From the NCBI GenBank assembly GCA_963727765.1, contig CAVSGZ010000008.1, positions 558,001-622,000 on the forward strand: DNA of 64,000 bases, given 5' to 3'. The position numbers and the translations under genes were made by a program. The first letter of the stretch is position 1. Every line of letters begins with the position of its first letter. The notes under the pieces are model-generated. The model saw only the letters and a list, made by a program, of their open reading frames with translations, was not told the origin of the DNA and did not search any database. This document shows, piece by piece, positions 50,517-61,000 of the stretch. Origin of the DNA: FEN-299 sp963727765 (GTDB taxonomy: Bacteria; Acidobacteriota; Vicinamibacteria; Vicinamibacterales; Fen-181).

Positions 50517-51477
50517 GCACGGGCGGGGAGCCAGTGAGGAGGCGGGCGCGAAGGCGGGCTGCGACGCGCTCGTGGAGGCGCGAGTCGCGCGCGAGGCGCC
50601 GCCAGTCCGAAGGCCGGAGCCGGCGAAGCGCCGCGAGCAGGCGGCCCCGCTCGATGGGAGCGCGGTGGTAAGCAGCGGCCAGCGCCAGATTGACCTCGAT
50701 CGCCACCGTTGCCGTTCGCTCGACCGCCGCGCGTGTGACGGCGTCTGGCGCCTGCCAGCGAGGGGCGTGACGGTCGAGCACCACTTGCATCTGTCGGCGG
50801 AACTCATCCAGGGATCGGCTCCGCGTAGCGGTCTGCGACGCGGCGTGCAGGCGGAACACGGCCAGCGCCTTCGGCAGGTAGACCGTGTCGGCAACGGAGG
50901 AGAGCTTCAACCAGAAATCCCAGTCGGCCGTATACCACAGCGACTCATCCAGTCCGCCGCACTGGAGCGCGAGCGCGCGGTGGAAAACACCGCCGGGAAT
51001 CCCGATGAAATTCTGGACGAGCAACCGCTCCATCATCGCTGCCGGCGGCACGGGTCGCCTCGCGGGAAGAGGGCACCGCCAGGTGCCGGCGGCGCGGCCG
51101 GCGGGGCCGACGAACCGGCATGCGTGGAGCACGAGCCCGGCCGAGGGGAGGTCGGCGAACAGGCTCCGCACGGCCCGCAGCCTGCCCGGCAGCCAGCAGT
51201 CGTCCTGGTGGAGGAAGCAGGCGAGCTCTCCCGACGCTCGGTCGAGCGCCAGGTTCGTGTTCGCGACCCAGTTGCCGACCTGGCGCCGTTCCAGGGTGAG
51301 ATTCAACCTGCCCTGGTAGGACCGGAGAATGTCGCAGGTCCCGTCCGACGACCCGTCGTCGACGACAATGACCTCCACCTCCGGGTCGGCCTCTGCGACG
51401 ATGCTGTCGAGCGCGCGGGGAAGATGCGCCTCGCCGTTGCAGGTCGGCAGGAGCACCGAGAGCCACGGGCGCTTCAC
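50506..51477 (-). CDS. family 2 glycosyltransferase
   Basis: This 323-aa GT-A inverting glycosyltransferase begins WLSVLLPTCNGEAHLPRALD, and its DxD-like metal site is in CFLHQDDCWLPGRL (HQDD). VEVIVVDDGSSDGT is the usual nucleotide-binding strand. The acceptor is unknown. The GTG start at 51477 overlaps the methyltransferase stop (GTGA). It is the last gene of the minus-strand glycan operon; the heptamer repeat follows it. Confidence 0.87.
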   Translation of the reverse strand: MKRPWLSVLLPTCNGEAHLPRALDSIVAEADPEVEVIVVDDGSSDGTCDILRSYQGRLNLTLERRQVGNWVANTNLALDRASGELACFLHQDDCWLPGRLRAVRSLFADLPSAGLVLHACRFVGPAGRAAGTWRCPLPARRPVPPAAMMERLLVQNFIGIPGGVFHRALALQCGGLDESLWYTADWDFWLKLSSVADTVYLPKALAVFRLHAASQTATRSRSLDEFRRQMQVVLDRHAPRWQAPDAVTRAAVERTATVAIEVNLALAAAYHRAPIERGRLLAALRRLRPSDWRRLARDSRLHERVAARLRARLLTGSPPVPEP

Positions 51478-52236
51478 GAGCCGTCCCCCAGGCGCCCCTC
51501 GAGGATCCAGCCGAACGCAGTCAGCGGGAAGAGAAACTGCACCGGCCTGAGAATCAGCGCGTCCACCGCGCTCGCGGTCATCGCGGCAGGTCGCGGCAGC
51601 CGGCCGAGCAGCAGGTGCGGATCGTAGTAGTAGGGGGTGAGCGACGCGCCGGCCAGGGGCACGCGCGAGGCCAGCGTCGCTAGCGTCTTGTACCAGGTAC
51701 ACGTGCAGATGGTCCGGGTGGTTGTTCTCACGCCCGAGGAACGCCATCAGCAGGTTGATGATCGAGGTGGCGTTTGGCGTCGTGGCGAGGAAGTCGGTTC
51801 GCCGCGCGCACGCCGCCAGCCGTGAGATCCATCCGAGCGTGTCCGGGGTGTGCTCGACCAGTTCGCCGGCAACGATGAGATCCGGCTTGAAGTCGGCGAC
51901 GAGATCGTCGAGGCGGGCCACGTCGCCGGGCACGATTCTCGTGCCGACGCCGGTGACGAGCCCATTGGGCGGCAGCGCCGGCGAGGCGTCCATGCCAAGG
52001 ACGGCGGATGCCGTCGCCGCGATCTCGGCGTGGAGCCAGCGCCAGCTCGCATGCTGAGTCCTGGCGACCTCGGTCTCGTCGTAGGCGCCGAGGTCGAGCA
52101 CGCGCCTCCCGCGGCAGCGCTCGCGGACGTACTGGTAGCGGTCCACGGGGCGCGGCACCCGGATCTTCTCGAACGGGTCGTAGCGCAGTGGCGGGATGGC
52201 CGGGGCGCGCCGCGTTCCAGTGTCAGCGTGTGTCAC
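51474..52236 (-). CDS. class I SAM methyltransferase, interrupted by a one-base frameshift
   Basis: The first frame (52236 to about 51697) encodes a SAM site (RVLDLGAYDETE) and DLIVAGELVEHTPDTLGW. It breaks after HPDHLHVY. The other frame then gives WYKTLATLASRVPLAG and a hydrophobic C-terminus ending GWILEGRLGDGS. Removing one base in the GG at 51696-51697 (minus strand GTACCTGG) restores one 253-aa protein. It is probably a sugar or lipid methyltransferase acting with the flanking glycosyltransferases. GTG start; 14-base overlap with the upstream GT2 gene. Confidence 0.78.
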
Positions 52237-53515
52237 AACGGGGCCGCTCCTCGTCGGCAGTCGTGAACCGCGCGATGGCCGTATCGACCTGGGCCTCGTT
52301 GCCGCCGATGACCGACAGGAGGAAACCGCCGAAGGCAGTCTGCAGCCCGATCACGATGAGCGTCGACGCCACCACCATCTCCCGGATCATCTGGAGGCTG
52401 CCGTAGCCTGATGCTCGCCACACCCACACGACGAGGCCGAGTACGCCGAGGCCCGCCGCCACCAGCGCCGCTCCCAGGACGAGCATGTGTTCGAGACGCG
52501 TCGCCCAGAACGCCACGCGCATGGCCGGCGTCATGATCCGGTAACCTTCGCGCGCGCCGTAGAGCGTGGCCGCGAGGCCCATCAGGACCATCTGGTGGGC
52601 GATCGCGAGGAACGCGCCGGCCAGCACGGCCCAGTGGTCGCCGAGCCAGAATCGGCCCACGGTGGCCATGCCGCCGGTCGGCGCCAGCAGCACGAGTGTC
52701 AGGATGGTGATGCCGACGGCGCCCAGCGCGAGCGCCGGCACGAAATAGAGCCACGCGGGGCTCAGCATGACGAGATACCGGAGATGCCGCCAGCCGTCAC
52801 GCCACGGGCGCAGGTGCGGGGCGCGGTCGCGGCCGTCCGGGTAGAGCGTGATGGGGACCTCGGTGCGTGAGAGGCCCAGCAGCGTGGACTTGATGACCAG
52901 TTCGCTGGCGAACTCCATGCCCTGCGACGTGGGGTTGATTTTGAAGAACGCGGTCTTGGTGAACGCGCGCAGACCGCTGTGTGCGTCGCTCAGGCCGGAC
53001 CGGAAGAAGAGGTTCAGCAGGCCGGTCAGCGCGGGATTTCCGATCCGGCGGTTTTTCCACGGCATCGCACCAGGTTTGATTTCGCCCCTGAAGCGCGACC
53101 CCATGCAGAGGTCCCAACCGTCGCGGAGCTTCTCCACCATCGGGACCGCTTCGCGAAAGTCGTAGGACCCGTCGGCGTCGCCCATCACGATGTAGCGGCC
53201 GCGCGCCTGGAGGACGCCGTGTGTGAGCGCGGCCCCGTATCCGCGCCTGATGCAGTGGACCACGCGCGCCCCCAGGCCCTCGGCGACAGCCTGGCTTCCG
53301 TCGGTGCTGCCGTTGTCCGACACCACGACCTCTCCACCCAGACCATGGCGCGTGCGGAGCACGGCCAGCGCCTCGGCCGCGGTAGCGAGCGAGGCCGGCA
53401 GGGTCTTCGCTTCGTTGAGGCACGGCATCACGATCGTCACGTCGATCTCGCGTGCCTCGGGACATTCCTGGTCGTGCGGGGTGGCGGCGTCCACGGTGCT
53501 ACCTGATCTCCTCAA
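52223..53515 (-). CDS. polyprenyl-phosphate glycosyltransferase-like GT2 with membrane tail
   Basis: 430 aa. The N-terminal GT2 domain has VTIVMPCLNEAKTLPAS, EVVVSDNGSTDGS and YIVMGDADGSYDF (DxD), resembling dolichol-phosphate mannose/glucose synthases. The C-terminal part has four hydrophobic segments. Such proteins charge an undecaprenyl phosphate with a sugar for transfer outside the membrane. The neighbouring ArnT-like protein (17-base overlap) would be the transferase using that lipid-linked sugar. Confidence 0.87.
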   Translation of the reverse strand: MRRSGSTVDAATPHDQECPEAREIDVTIVMPCLNEAKTLPASLATAAEALAVLRTRHGLGGEVVVSDNGSTDGSQAVAEGLGARVVHCIRRGYGAALTHGVLQARGRYIVMGDADGSYDFREAVPMVEKLRDGWDLCMGSRFRGEIKPGAMPWKNRRIGNPALTGLLNLFFRSGLSDAHSGLRAFTKTAFFKINPTSQGMEFASELVIKSTLLGLSRTEVPITLYPDGRDRAPHLRPWRDGWRHLRYLVMLSPAWLYFVPALALGAVGITILTLVLLAPTGGMATVGRFWLGDHWAVLAGAFLAIAHQMVLMGLAATLYGAREGYRIMTPAMRVAFWATRLEHMLVLGAALVAAGLGVLGLVVWVWRASGYGSLQMIREMVVASTLIVIGLQTAFGGFLLSVIGGNEAQVDTAIARFTTADEERPRCDTR

Positions 53516-55277
53516 ATCTGGGGCGGCAGCCTTCCCACGTCATCAGGTACGGCGTGCGGCCAGGGAAGTACTTCATCAGCGCCTGGTCGTCCTCCCAGCC
53601 GAGATGGTTCGCCCACAGGATGGCGTTCTGCAGGTTCGGATCGTTGTTCGGCCGGAAAAAGACGAAGTGCCGCGTCGGCGCGATGCACTGCTGGTCGACG
53701 AAGATCCCGGCCGTGAACACCACCGCATGCGAGATGCCGCGCTCCTTCAGAGCCTCCTCCGGCGCGTTGACGTTCGAGGCGATGACCTTCACGGCGTGCA
53801 GCCGGACGGGTGCGAAGCCGACCAGCGAGGCCACCACGAACGCCGCCACAACCAGCAGCGGCCACGACTCGGATCGATGCGGCTGCCATTCTCGCGCCAG
53901 CCGGGCCAGCTGCGCGAATCCCACCCCGGCCAGCACGATGAGCGGCCACGCCAGTTCATAGAAGTGCACCGGCGCGAAGGTGTCGACGCCCGAGTCCGAC
54001 AGGGTGAAGTGCAAGGCCACGAAACCGAGCGCCATGAACCAGATGATCCGCGCGGGCTTTGCCGCCCACGCCAGGAGGACCAGGACCACCAGGAGCGGTG
54101 ATCCGAACAGGTCGAACACCAAACGCACCAGCCCGATCGTCGTCCTGGCCAGCGACAGTTCCCATTCCCCGCCGCCGAGAATGTAGCGAATCAGCGGCGG
54201 CGGCGGCGAGGCCGCCGACCACCCGACGTTGCGGTAGTCGACCTCCCGCATGTACTGCTGCATCCGCTCGTACGAGGTCGTGAACGGCGACCCGTTCTGC
54301 GCCATGTTGACGGCCAGGAACACGGCGGCCAGCGCCAGCGCGGGCCCGGCGAACGCCAGGATGGCGCGGCGACGCACGGCCGGCGCCTGTCGTACCACGA
54401 TGACGAACCAGCCGAAGAGGATCGGCAAGCCCACACCGAGTGTCGACAGCGGCCGGATCAGGAACCCGACACCGAAGCAAGCCGCGACACCCGAGTGCCA
54501 GCGCCAGTCCCGGGGCGCGTCCCACGACCGCAGCAAGCAGTAGGTCGCCCAGGCGGCAGCCATCAAACACGTCGTGTGGGACAGCTCGGTCGCCGCGCCG
54601 ATGGCCAGCATGGGCGACGCGAGGTAGAGGAGCGTGGCCACACGCCCGGCGGCCGCGCCGGCCAGTCGCCGAACCGTGAGAAAGACCGCCGGCACCGTCA
54701 GCGCCGAGTAGAACGCGTTCATGTACCCGGCGACACCCAGGTAGACGCCTGGCGCCATCAACGCGGGCCAGCCGATGAAGTACTGTCCGTAGAACTTCCC
54801 GTCATTGATCATGAAGACGCGGTCGAAGAACGCCTTCATCGGGTGCGAGGCGACCCAGAGCCGCCCGGACGCCAGCACCTCCGCCATGAACTGGTAGGCG
54901 CTCTCGTCGTCGGTCACGACCGCGCCCCGGAGGACGAACGCGCGAATCGTGCAGGCGATGAGAAACGCCGCGGCCATCGTGACGGCGAGCCAGACGCCGT
55001 CGCCCCGTTCGGTCGGCGGCGCGTCGCGCCGCGGCGCCAGGGCCTGCAGGCGCGTCAGGCCCGCGGCCAGAAACACGGCCGCGAGCGATCCGATGAGCGT
55101 CCAGAAGAACAGGAAGTAGAGATGCCGTGCCGCAGGCAGCACCAGCGCGCCGAGGTCCAGGGTGTACGACCAGAGATAGAGCCGACCGACGGCGAGGAAC
55201 GCCAGGATCGAGAACGCGCTCGCGGCGATGGGCCACAGGGCACGCGACAGGCGCGTGGATGGCGGGCGGTCGGCCAT
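53499..55277 (-). CDS. multi-pass membrane glycosyltransferase (ArnT/PMT-like)
   Basis: 592 aa with about 11-13 hydrophobic segments. A conserved acidic loop DDESAYQFMAEVL follows the second or third helix, as in GT39/GT83 enzymes where this Asp-Glu pair is catalytic. A further loop reads PMKAFFDRVFMINDGKFYGQY. The end is a soluble domain with FFRPNNDPNLQNAILWANHLG. It probably moves a sugar from a polyprenyl-phosphate carrier to an envelope acceptor. Start 55277 (MADRPPSTRL) is the first Met of the membrane protein. It is the first gene of the glycan operon. Confidence 0.82.
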   Translation of the reverse strand: MADRPPSTRLSRALWPIAASAFSILAFLAVGRLYLWSYTLDLGALVLPAARHLYFLFFWTLIGSLAAVFLAAGLTRLQALAPRRDAPPTERGDGVWLAVTMAAAFLIACTIRAFVLRGAVVTDDESAYQFMAEVLASGRLWVASHPMKAFFDRVFMINDGKFYGQYFIGWPALMAPGVYLGVAGYMNAFYSALTVPAVFLTVRRLAGAAAGRVATLLYLASPMLAIGAATELSHTTCLMAAAWATYCLLRSWDAPRDWRWHSGVAACFGVGFLIRPLSTLGVGLPILFGWFVIVVRQAPAVRRRAILAFAGPALALAAVFLAVNMAQNGSPFTTSYERMQQYMREVDYRNVGWSAASPPPPLIRYILGGGEWELSLARTTIGLVRLVFDLFGSPLLVVLVLLAWAAKPARIIWFMALGFVALHFTLSDSGVDTFAPVHFYELAWPLIVLAGVGFAQLARLAREWQPHRSESWPLLVVAAFVVASLVGFAPVRLHAVKVIASNVNAPEEALKERGISHAVVFTAGIFVDQQCIAPTRHFVFFRPNNDPNLQNAILWANHLGWEDDQALMKYFPGRTPYLMTWEGCRPRFEEIR

Positions 55278-55417
55278 GATCCTCCCAGAGTGCCCGTTGG
55301 AACCGGCCCGCTCATTCTCCCCCGCGCGTCTGCGAATTGCAACGACAGGCGACAGCGGGCTTGCCTCGCCGTCGTCCCGTCGTGGTCCGGTGAATCGCGA
55401 CGGGGCGAAGGCGGTGC

Positions 55418-57922
55418 CTACTCGTCGCGCAGCGCGGTCATGGGATCCACCTGGGACGCCCGTACGGCCGGCACGAAGCCGGCCGCGAGCGCGACGCACG
55501 CGAGCACGGCGGCAGCCGACACGAAGACCGTGGGGTCGTACCCCTTCAGCTGGTAGAGCAGCGACTCGGCGTATCGACCGCCGAGCGCCGCGAGCGCGAG
55601 CCCTGCGCCGCCGCCGACGGCGGTCATGATCGCGGTCTGCGACAGAATCATCCACCGCACGCGGTCCGGCGCGGCGCCCAGCGCCATCCGCAAGCCGATC
55701 TCGCGCGTCCGCTGGGCCACCGAATAGGCCAGGATGCCGTAGAGGCCGATGGCGGCCAGCAGCGTGGCCAGTGTCGCGAACGCCGCCGAGAACACGGTCA
55801 GGAGGCGATCGACGAAGAGATCCTCGCGAATCTGCGCTCCCATGGTCCGCGGCTCCTCGACCGGCAGGTTCGGATCGAGGCGGTGGACGACCCTCGGGAC
55901 CGTCGCCAGCACCTGCTCGGGCGGCAACGTCGTCTTGACGTAGTAGTTGAGGAACCCGAGCGTCTCGCCCTGGCGATAGGGCACGAAGACCTGCGGCGGC
56001 GGCACCTCTTTCACGTTGCTGTACTTCGTGTCGGCCGTGATGCCGACAATCTCGGTCTGCGGCGCGCTTCGCGGCCCCATTCTGATGTGCTTGCCAATCG
56101 CCTCGCGCCCGAGCTTGAACTTTCTCGTGAACTGCTCGTTCACGATCGCGACGCTCGGGGCGCCTTCCGCGTCGGCCTTCGTGAACTCACGCCCCGCCAG
56201 CAGCGGCACGCCGAAGGTCCGGAAGAACCCCGGCCCGACCTTGTTGAAGTTGGCCGACGTGTCGGTATCCGGACCCGCCGGGAACCCTTCGACCTCCATG
56301 CTGCTGTCCCAGTTGTCGCCGCTCAGCGGCGGGATCAAGGCCGCGGTGACGCTGGTCACGCCGGGCAGTGCGCCCAACTCGTCCTCGAGCCGGGCAAACA
56401 GCTCGAGCGAACGCGGGCCTTTGTACCCGTTCAGCTGCGGAGAGACCCCGAACGTTACCACCTGGTCCACGTGGAGGCCGAGGTCCACGCGGCTGACATT
56501 GGCCAGGCTCTTGAGGAACAGGCCGGCACCGACGAGCAGCAGCATCGACAGGCCGACCTGCGCGGTCACGAGCAGCGTGCGGAACCTCGCGGCGGCCCGC
56601 GAGCCCCCGGGCTGACCCGCCTGCCCCTTGAGCGCCGTGACGAGGTCGGGCCTCGTGCTGTGCAGCGCCGGGAACAACCCGAAGAGCAGCCCGGTGCCGA
56701 CGGCAACGGCCGCGGCAAACAGCATCACGCGGTGGTCCAGGCTGACCGCCATGGTGTGGGCAATCCGGTCGGGCACGACGGAGAGAATGGCATCCAGGGT
56801 CCACCGCGCGACGAGCAGGCCGAGCAGGCCTCCCGCCAGCGCCAGGATTCCTGCCTCGGCGAGCAGCTGTCTCACGAGCCGCCAGCGCCCGGCGCCGATG
56901 GCCAGGCGCACGGCCATCTCGCCCGTCCGGCCCGCCGCCCGCGCGAGCAGCAGGTTGGCGATGTTCGCGCACGCGATCAGGAGCACGAGCCCGGTCACCG
57001 CAAACAGCATGACGAGCGGCATCCGTGCCTCGTCGTGCATCCGGCTCTGGCCGCGCGCGTCCAGGACGCCTGTCAGTTTCCGCACGCGGAACTGCTTCAT
57101 CTTCTGATCGCTGATGTTCTTCTGCAGCGGCGCCTCGACGTCGTTCAGGATGGCCGAGTACTGGACGTTCACTGCGGCGAGCGCGCCGTCCAGCGTCACG
57201 CCGGGCTTCAACCGGGCGAACAGGTAGGCCCAATAGGCACGGCGGTTCTCGAGCACGCCGGAGAAATACGACTCCATGGCGTCGTGCATCGTCATGGGCA
57301 CGAACACCTCGGGCCGCAGGCCGAGTGTCGTGCTCCCAAATCCGCGCGGCGCGACGCCCACGATCGTCATCGGCTGCCCGTTGACGACGAGCGGCTGGTT
57401 GAGGACGTCGGACCGAGCGTCGAAGCGCGTCCGCCAGTACTCGTAGCTGAGCACGGCGACATGCGGCTCGCCCGGCACACCGTCGTCCGCGCGGCTGAAG
57501 AGCCGGCCGAGCGCCGGCTGCAAGCCGAGCACCGGGAAGTAGCTTCCCGAGACGAGCAGCCCCCGGCCGTTCAGCGTCTGTCCCCGAAACGCGAGATTCG
57601 CCGAAAATGGCTCGTGCGCGGCGATTCCCGTGAACACGGTCTGCTGCCGCTCGAGGTCCCGGAACATCGGGTAGCTGAACGTCTCGTCGCAGTCGCCGGG
57701 TTGGCTGCATGAGACCGATCCCGGCTTCGGCCCGGGCGCGCTCAGGTTGACGAGCGAACCCGGGTCGGCCACGGGCAGCGGCCGGAGCAGCATCTGGTCG
57801 AACATCGAGAAGATGGCAGCGTTCGCCCCGATGCCGAGCGCGAGGGACGCGACGGCAATCAGCGTGACCAGGGGGGTTCGCAGCAGGCTGCGAACGGCAT
57901 GCGGAAGACGGAGCTTTACCAT
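55418..57922 (-). CDS. ADOP-type ABC transporter permease (MacB/FtsX-like)
   Basis: 834 aa. Two MacB_PCD-FtsX repeats carry N-terminal helices (LVTLIAVASLALGIGANAAIFSM), a periplasmic domain, three helices, and then a second copy (RTLLVTAQVGLSMLLLVGAGLFL) with its own domain and helices. The end TREIGLRMALGAAPDRVRWMIL and VDPMTALRDE are family signatures. No ATPase gene is adjacent, as is normal for the duplicated orphan permeases that are abundant in Acidobacteria. The substrate is unknown. Confidence 0.88.
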   Translation of the reverse strand: MVKLRLPHAVRSLLRTPLVTLIAVASLALGIGANAAIFSMFDQMLLRPLPVADPGSLVNLSAPGPKPGSVSCSQPGDCDETFSYPMFRDLERQQTVFTGIAAHEPFSANLAFRGQTLNGRGLLVSGSYFPVLGLQPALGRLFSRADDGVPGEPHVAVLSYEYWRTRFDARSDVLNQPLVVNGQPMTIVGVAPRGFGSTTLGLRPEVFVPMTMHDAMESYFSGVLENRRAYWAYLFARLKPGVTLDGALAAVNVQYSAILNDVEAPLQKNISDQKMKQFRVRKLTGVLDARGQSRMHDEARMPLVMLFAVTGLVLLIACANIANLLLARAAGRTGEMAVRLAIGAGRWRLVRQLLAEAGILALAGGLLGLLVARWTLDAILSVVPDRIAHTMAVSLDHRVMLFAAAVAVGTGLLFGLFPALHSTRPDLVTALKGQAGQPGGSRAAARFRTLLVTAQVGLSMLLLVGAGLFLKSLANVSRVDLGLHVDQVVTFGVSPQLNGYKGPRSLELFARLEDELGALPGVTSVTAALIPPLSGDNWDSSMEVEGFPAGPDTDTSANFNKVGPGFFRTFGVPLLAGREFTKADAEGAPSVAIVNEQFTRKFKLGREAIGKHIRMGPRSAPQTEIVGITADTKYSNVKEVPPPQVFVPYRQGETLGFLNYYVKTTLPPEQVLATVPRVVHRLDPNLPVEEPRTMGAQIREDLFVDRLLTVFSAAFATLATLLAAIGLYGILAYSVAQRTREIGLRMALGAAPDRVRWMILSQTAIMTAVGGGAGLALAALGGRYAESLLYQLKGYDPTVFVSAAAVLACVALAAGFVPAVRASQVDPMTALRDE

Positions 57923-57978
57923 GGTCCGTTAGACGGTGCGCGAGCGGGGTTGGTTCTGAGGCCAGCCCTTGAGCCCTG

Positions 57979-58028
57979 CCCGCCTTCGCCCCGCCATAGC
58001 CCATGGGTGTCGGCGGGGCTTCGGCGGG
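57979..58028. repeat. long imperfect inverted repeat after the tricorn-like gene
   Basis: CCCGCC-TTC-GCCCCGCC (57979-57995) is the reverse complement of 58012-58028 except for a 3-base internal bulge, giving a 6+8-bp GC stem. It sits 36 bases after the protease stop, so it may be its terminator. A second short stem TCCGCC/GGCGGA follows at 58029-58048. Confidence 0.5.
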
Positions 58029-58064
58029 TCCGCCGTAGCCTTGGCGGAGGCGGAAGCCTTAAGC

Positions 58065-61000
58065 CTACCTGATCGGATACTTCGGCACCGGCGGGAAGCT
58101 GAACGGCTTCGCCTTGATCTGCTTCTGCACCTCGACGACGGCGCGCTCGAGCTGCGCGTCGCGGCCGGCCGCGGCCGACGCCGGGTCGTTGTCGATGACG
58201 ATGTCCGGGTCGCCGCCGTGGCCCTCGATGAGCCACCTGCCCTGGTCGTTGTAGAACGCGTTGTTCGACTGCTCGACCGTCCCGTTGTCGACGGTGAGTT
58301 GCCGGTTCAAAATCCCCACCAGGCCGCCCCATGACGGCACGCCGATCACGGTCCCGAGCTTCCGTGCCTTGAAGTCCTCGAGGAACGCCTCGCCGTCAGA
58401 CCCGTTGTACTCGTTGCTGATCACCGCAATCGGGCCTGTCGTCGTCGAGCCCGGGTAGCGGAACGGCTCCATGCCGCGGAGCACGTTGTAGGCGGTCATC
58501 TTCCGTTCCAGCTTGTCGATGATGAAATACTCGGTCCACCCGCCGCCGTTGCCGCGGACGTCGATGATGATCCCCTTCTTGTAGCGGAAGGCGCGCCAGA
58601 ACTTGTCGAACTGACCCGTGTTGTTGGTGCTCATCGCCTGGATGTGCATGTAGCCGATCTCGCCGTTCGACGCCTTGAGCACCGTGTCGATGTTGCCGGC
58701 GAGCCAGCGGTTGTAGCGGAGCGTCGCCTCCGAGCGCAGGGGCTCGATCTCGTAGGTCCGCGCGCCGTCGAGCAGGGGTTTCGCGTTCACCGAGATCGAC
58801 ACCTTCTGGCCGCGCGTCACCTGCAGGAACTGGTAGGGATTCTCGCCGGCCTTCAGCGCGTGGCCGTCGATGGCGACCAGGTAGTCCCCTTCCTTCACGT
58901 CGACATCCGGCCGCACGAGCGGCGCCACCAGGTCGGCGTTGTAGGTGGTCGGCCCGAAGATCTTCGCCAGGCGGAACCCGCCGTTCGGGTCCGCCTCCAA
59001 GTCCGCTCCGAGCAGCCCTGTGTAAGTCTGCGTCGTCGGCGCCCGCAGCGGCCCCATGTCGCCGCCGCCGATGTAGGTGTGCGAGACGTTCAGCTCGCCG
59101 ACCATCTGCGACAGCAGCCAGTTCAGGTCGGCCCGCGAGGAGAGGTCGGGGACGAAGGCGCGCAGCGTCTCTCCCCATTTCTTCCAGTCGTGGCCGTGCA
59201 TGTTCGCGTCGTAGAAGAACTCGTTGTACCAGCGCCACGTGTCGCCAAAGATCTGCGTCCATTCCTGGACCGGGTTCACCCTGACGAGCATCTGGTCGAG
59301 CGAAACCCGCGTTCCGAACGCCTTCGGGTTCTGGAAGAACTTCTCGGGCGTGGTAACGAGGAAGGTCGGCCCGGCACGCCGCACGATCATCTGCTCCCGG
59401 TTGGCCGACAGCCGCCAGTCGACGATCGGCGCCTCGGCGACGGCCTCCTTCTGCGACGCCATGTCGAAGACGTGCAGCGTCCACTTCTCCTCGCCGCCAG
59501 GCTTGAAGAGTTCTTCCGTCTCGGCCTCGCCGTAGGTGGACAGGGAGTCGTAGGTCACGACGCCCTTGCCAGCCTTGAGGTGGAAGTAGAGACCGGGCGC
59601 GATCGGTAGCGGGAAAACGCGCGACTCAATCCCGGCCAGGTCGATGCGGAACGGTTCGGCGTCCTTGGGGCCCTTCCAGCGGTCGTAGGGCGGGCGCTGT
59701 CCCGCCTTGAGCGCGAGCGCCATGACCTGCACCGGGTGCTCGATGACGTGGTCGTCCTCGAAGATGTCGATCCGCGTGTCGAAATTGCGGTACGACAGGA
59801 AGTACAGGTAGTCGCCATTCGCATCGAACGACGGATTCAGGCTGTCGTAGAAGTCGGTCGTGACCGGGAACGACTTGTTCTGCTCGAGGCTGTAGAGAAA
59901 CACCTGGTTGTTGCGGTTGAACTGCACGAACGAGTAGGTGATCCACTGGCTGTCGGGCGACCAGGAGTAATCGCTGACCTCCCAGAAGAACTCGTCGTTC
60001 TTCATCTGGTTCGACGAGGCGAAGCGCGTCAGCTTCTTGGTGGCGACGTCCACGTAGAAGAGGGCGAAGTCCTTGTTGCCGAACAGGATCTTCGTGCCGT
60101 CGGGTGCCCACTCGAGGTGGTAGACCGTGCGGTCGAGCGTCGTGGTCAGCGCCTCCCACGGCCCCTTGCCCGCGGCGTCGGTCACGTAGAGCTGGTAGCT
60201 GCCGGTCTTGTCCGAGAAGAACGCGACCTTCGAGCCGTCGGGCGACATCTGCGGATAGCGCTCGCGCGAGGCGGTCGTGCCGGTGAGGTCCCGCGTCTGT
60301 GCCTGATCGCCGGCCGGCACCAGGAGCACGTCGCCGCGCGCTTCGAACACCACCGACTTGCCGTCGTTCGACACGGCAAACGACTGGATGTTCTCGCGTG
60401 GGTTGATCGTCCGCTCGGCCAATTGCCACCGGTCGGACGGGATGTCGACCTCGGGTGTCTTCGTCGCGCCCGTCGCCGGGTCGAAAACGGTCAGCCGGCC
60501 CGCGCGCACGAACACGATCCGCCGGCCGTCGGTTGCGGGCCACTGGATGTCGAAGTCGTCGAACTTCGTCACCTGCTCGACCTTCTTCGTGGCGGGGTCG
60601 ATCGTGTAGAGGTTGCTGACCCCACGGGGGTCGCGGTCGGACACGAAGAACAACTTCCCGGCCGCGTACATCGGGTACGCGCTCTTGCCGACGTAATCGC
60701 TCAGCTGCATGTACTGGCGGCTGGCGAAGTCGTAAAGCCAGAGATCGACGTAGCGGCCCCCCTTGTAGCGTTTCCAGTAGTACTCCTCCAGGCCCCGGCG
60801 GTTGTAGGCGAGCTTGGTGCCGTCGGGGGAGTAGGAGCAGAGAATCGCCCGATCCATCGGCAGCGCCTCGGGCAGGCCGCCCTCGGGCGAGACGGTGTAG
60901 AGGCGCGTCATCGGCCTGAACGTGGCCTCGTGGCTCGACCGGAAGACGACCTTCTTGCCGTCGGGCGTCCAGGCTTCGGCCTGCACGGCGGCGCCGAAGA

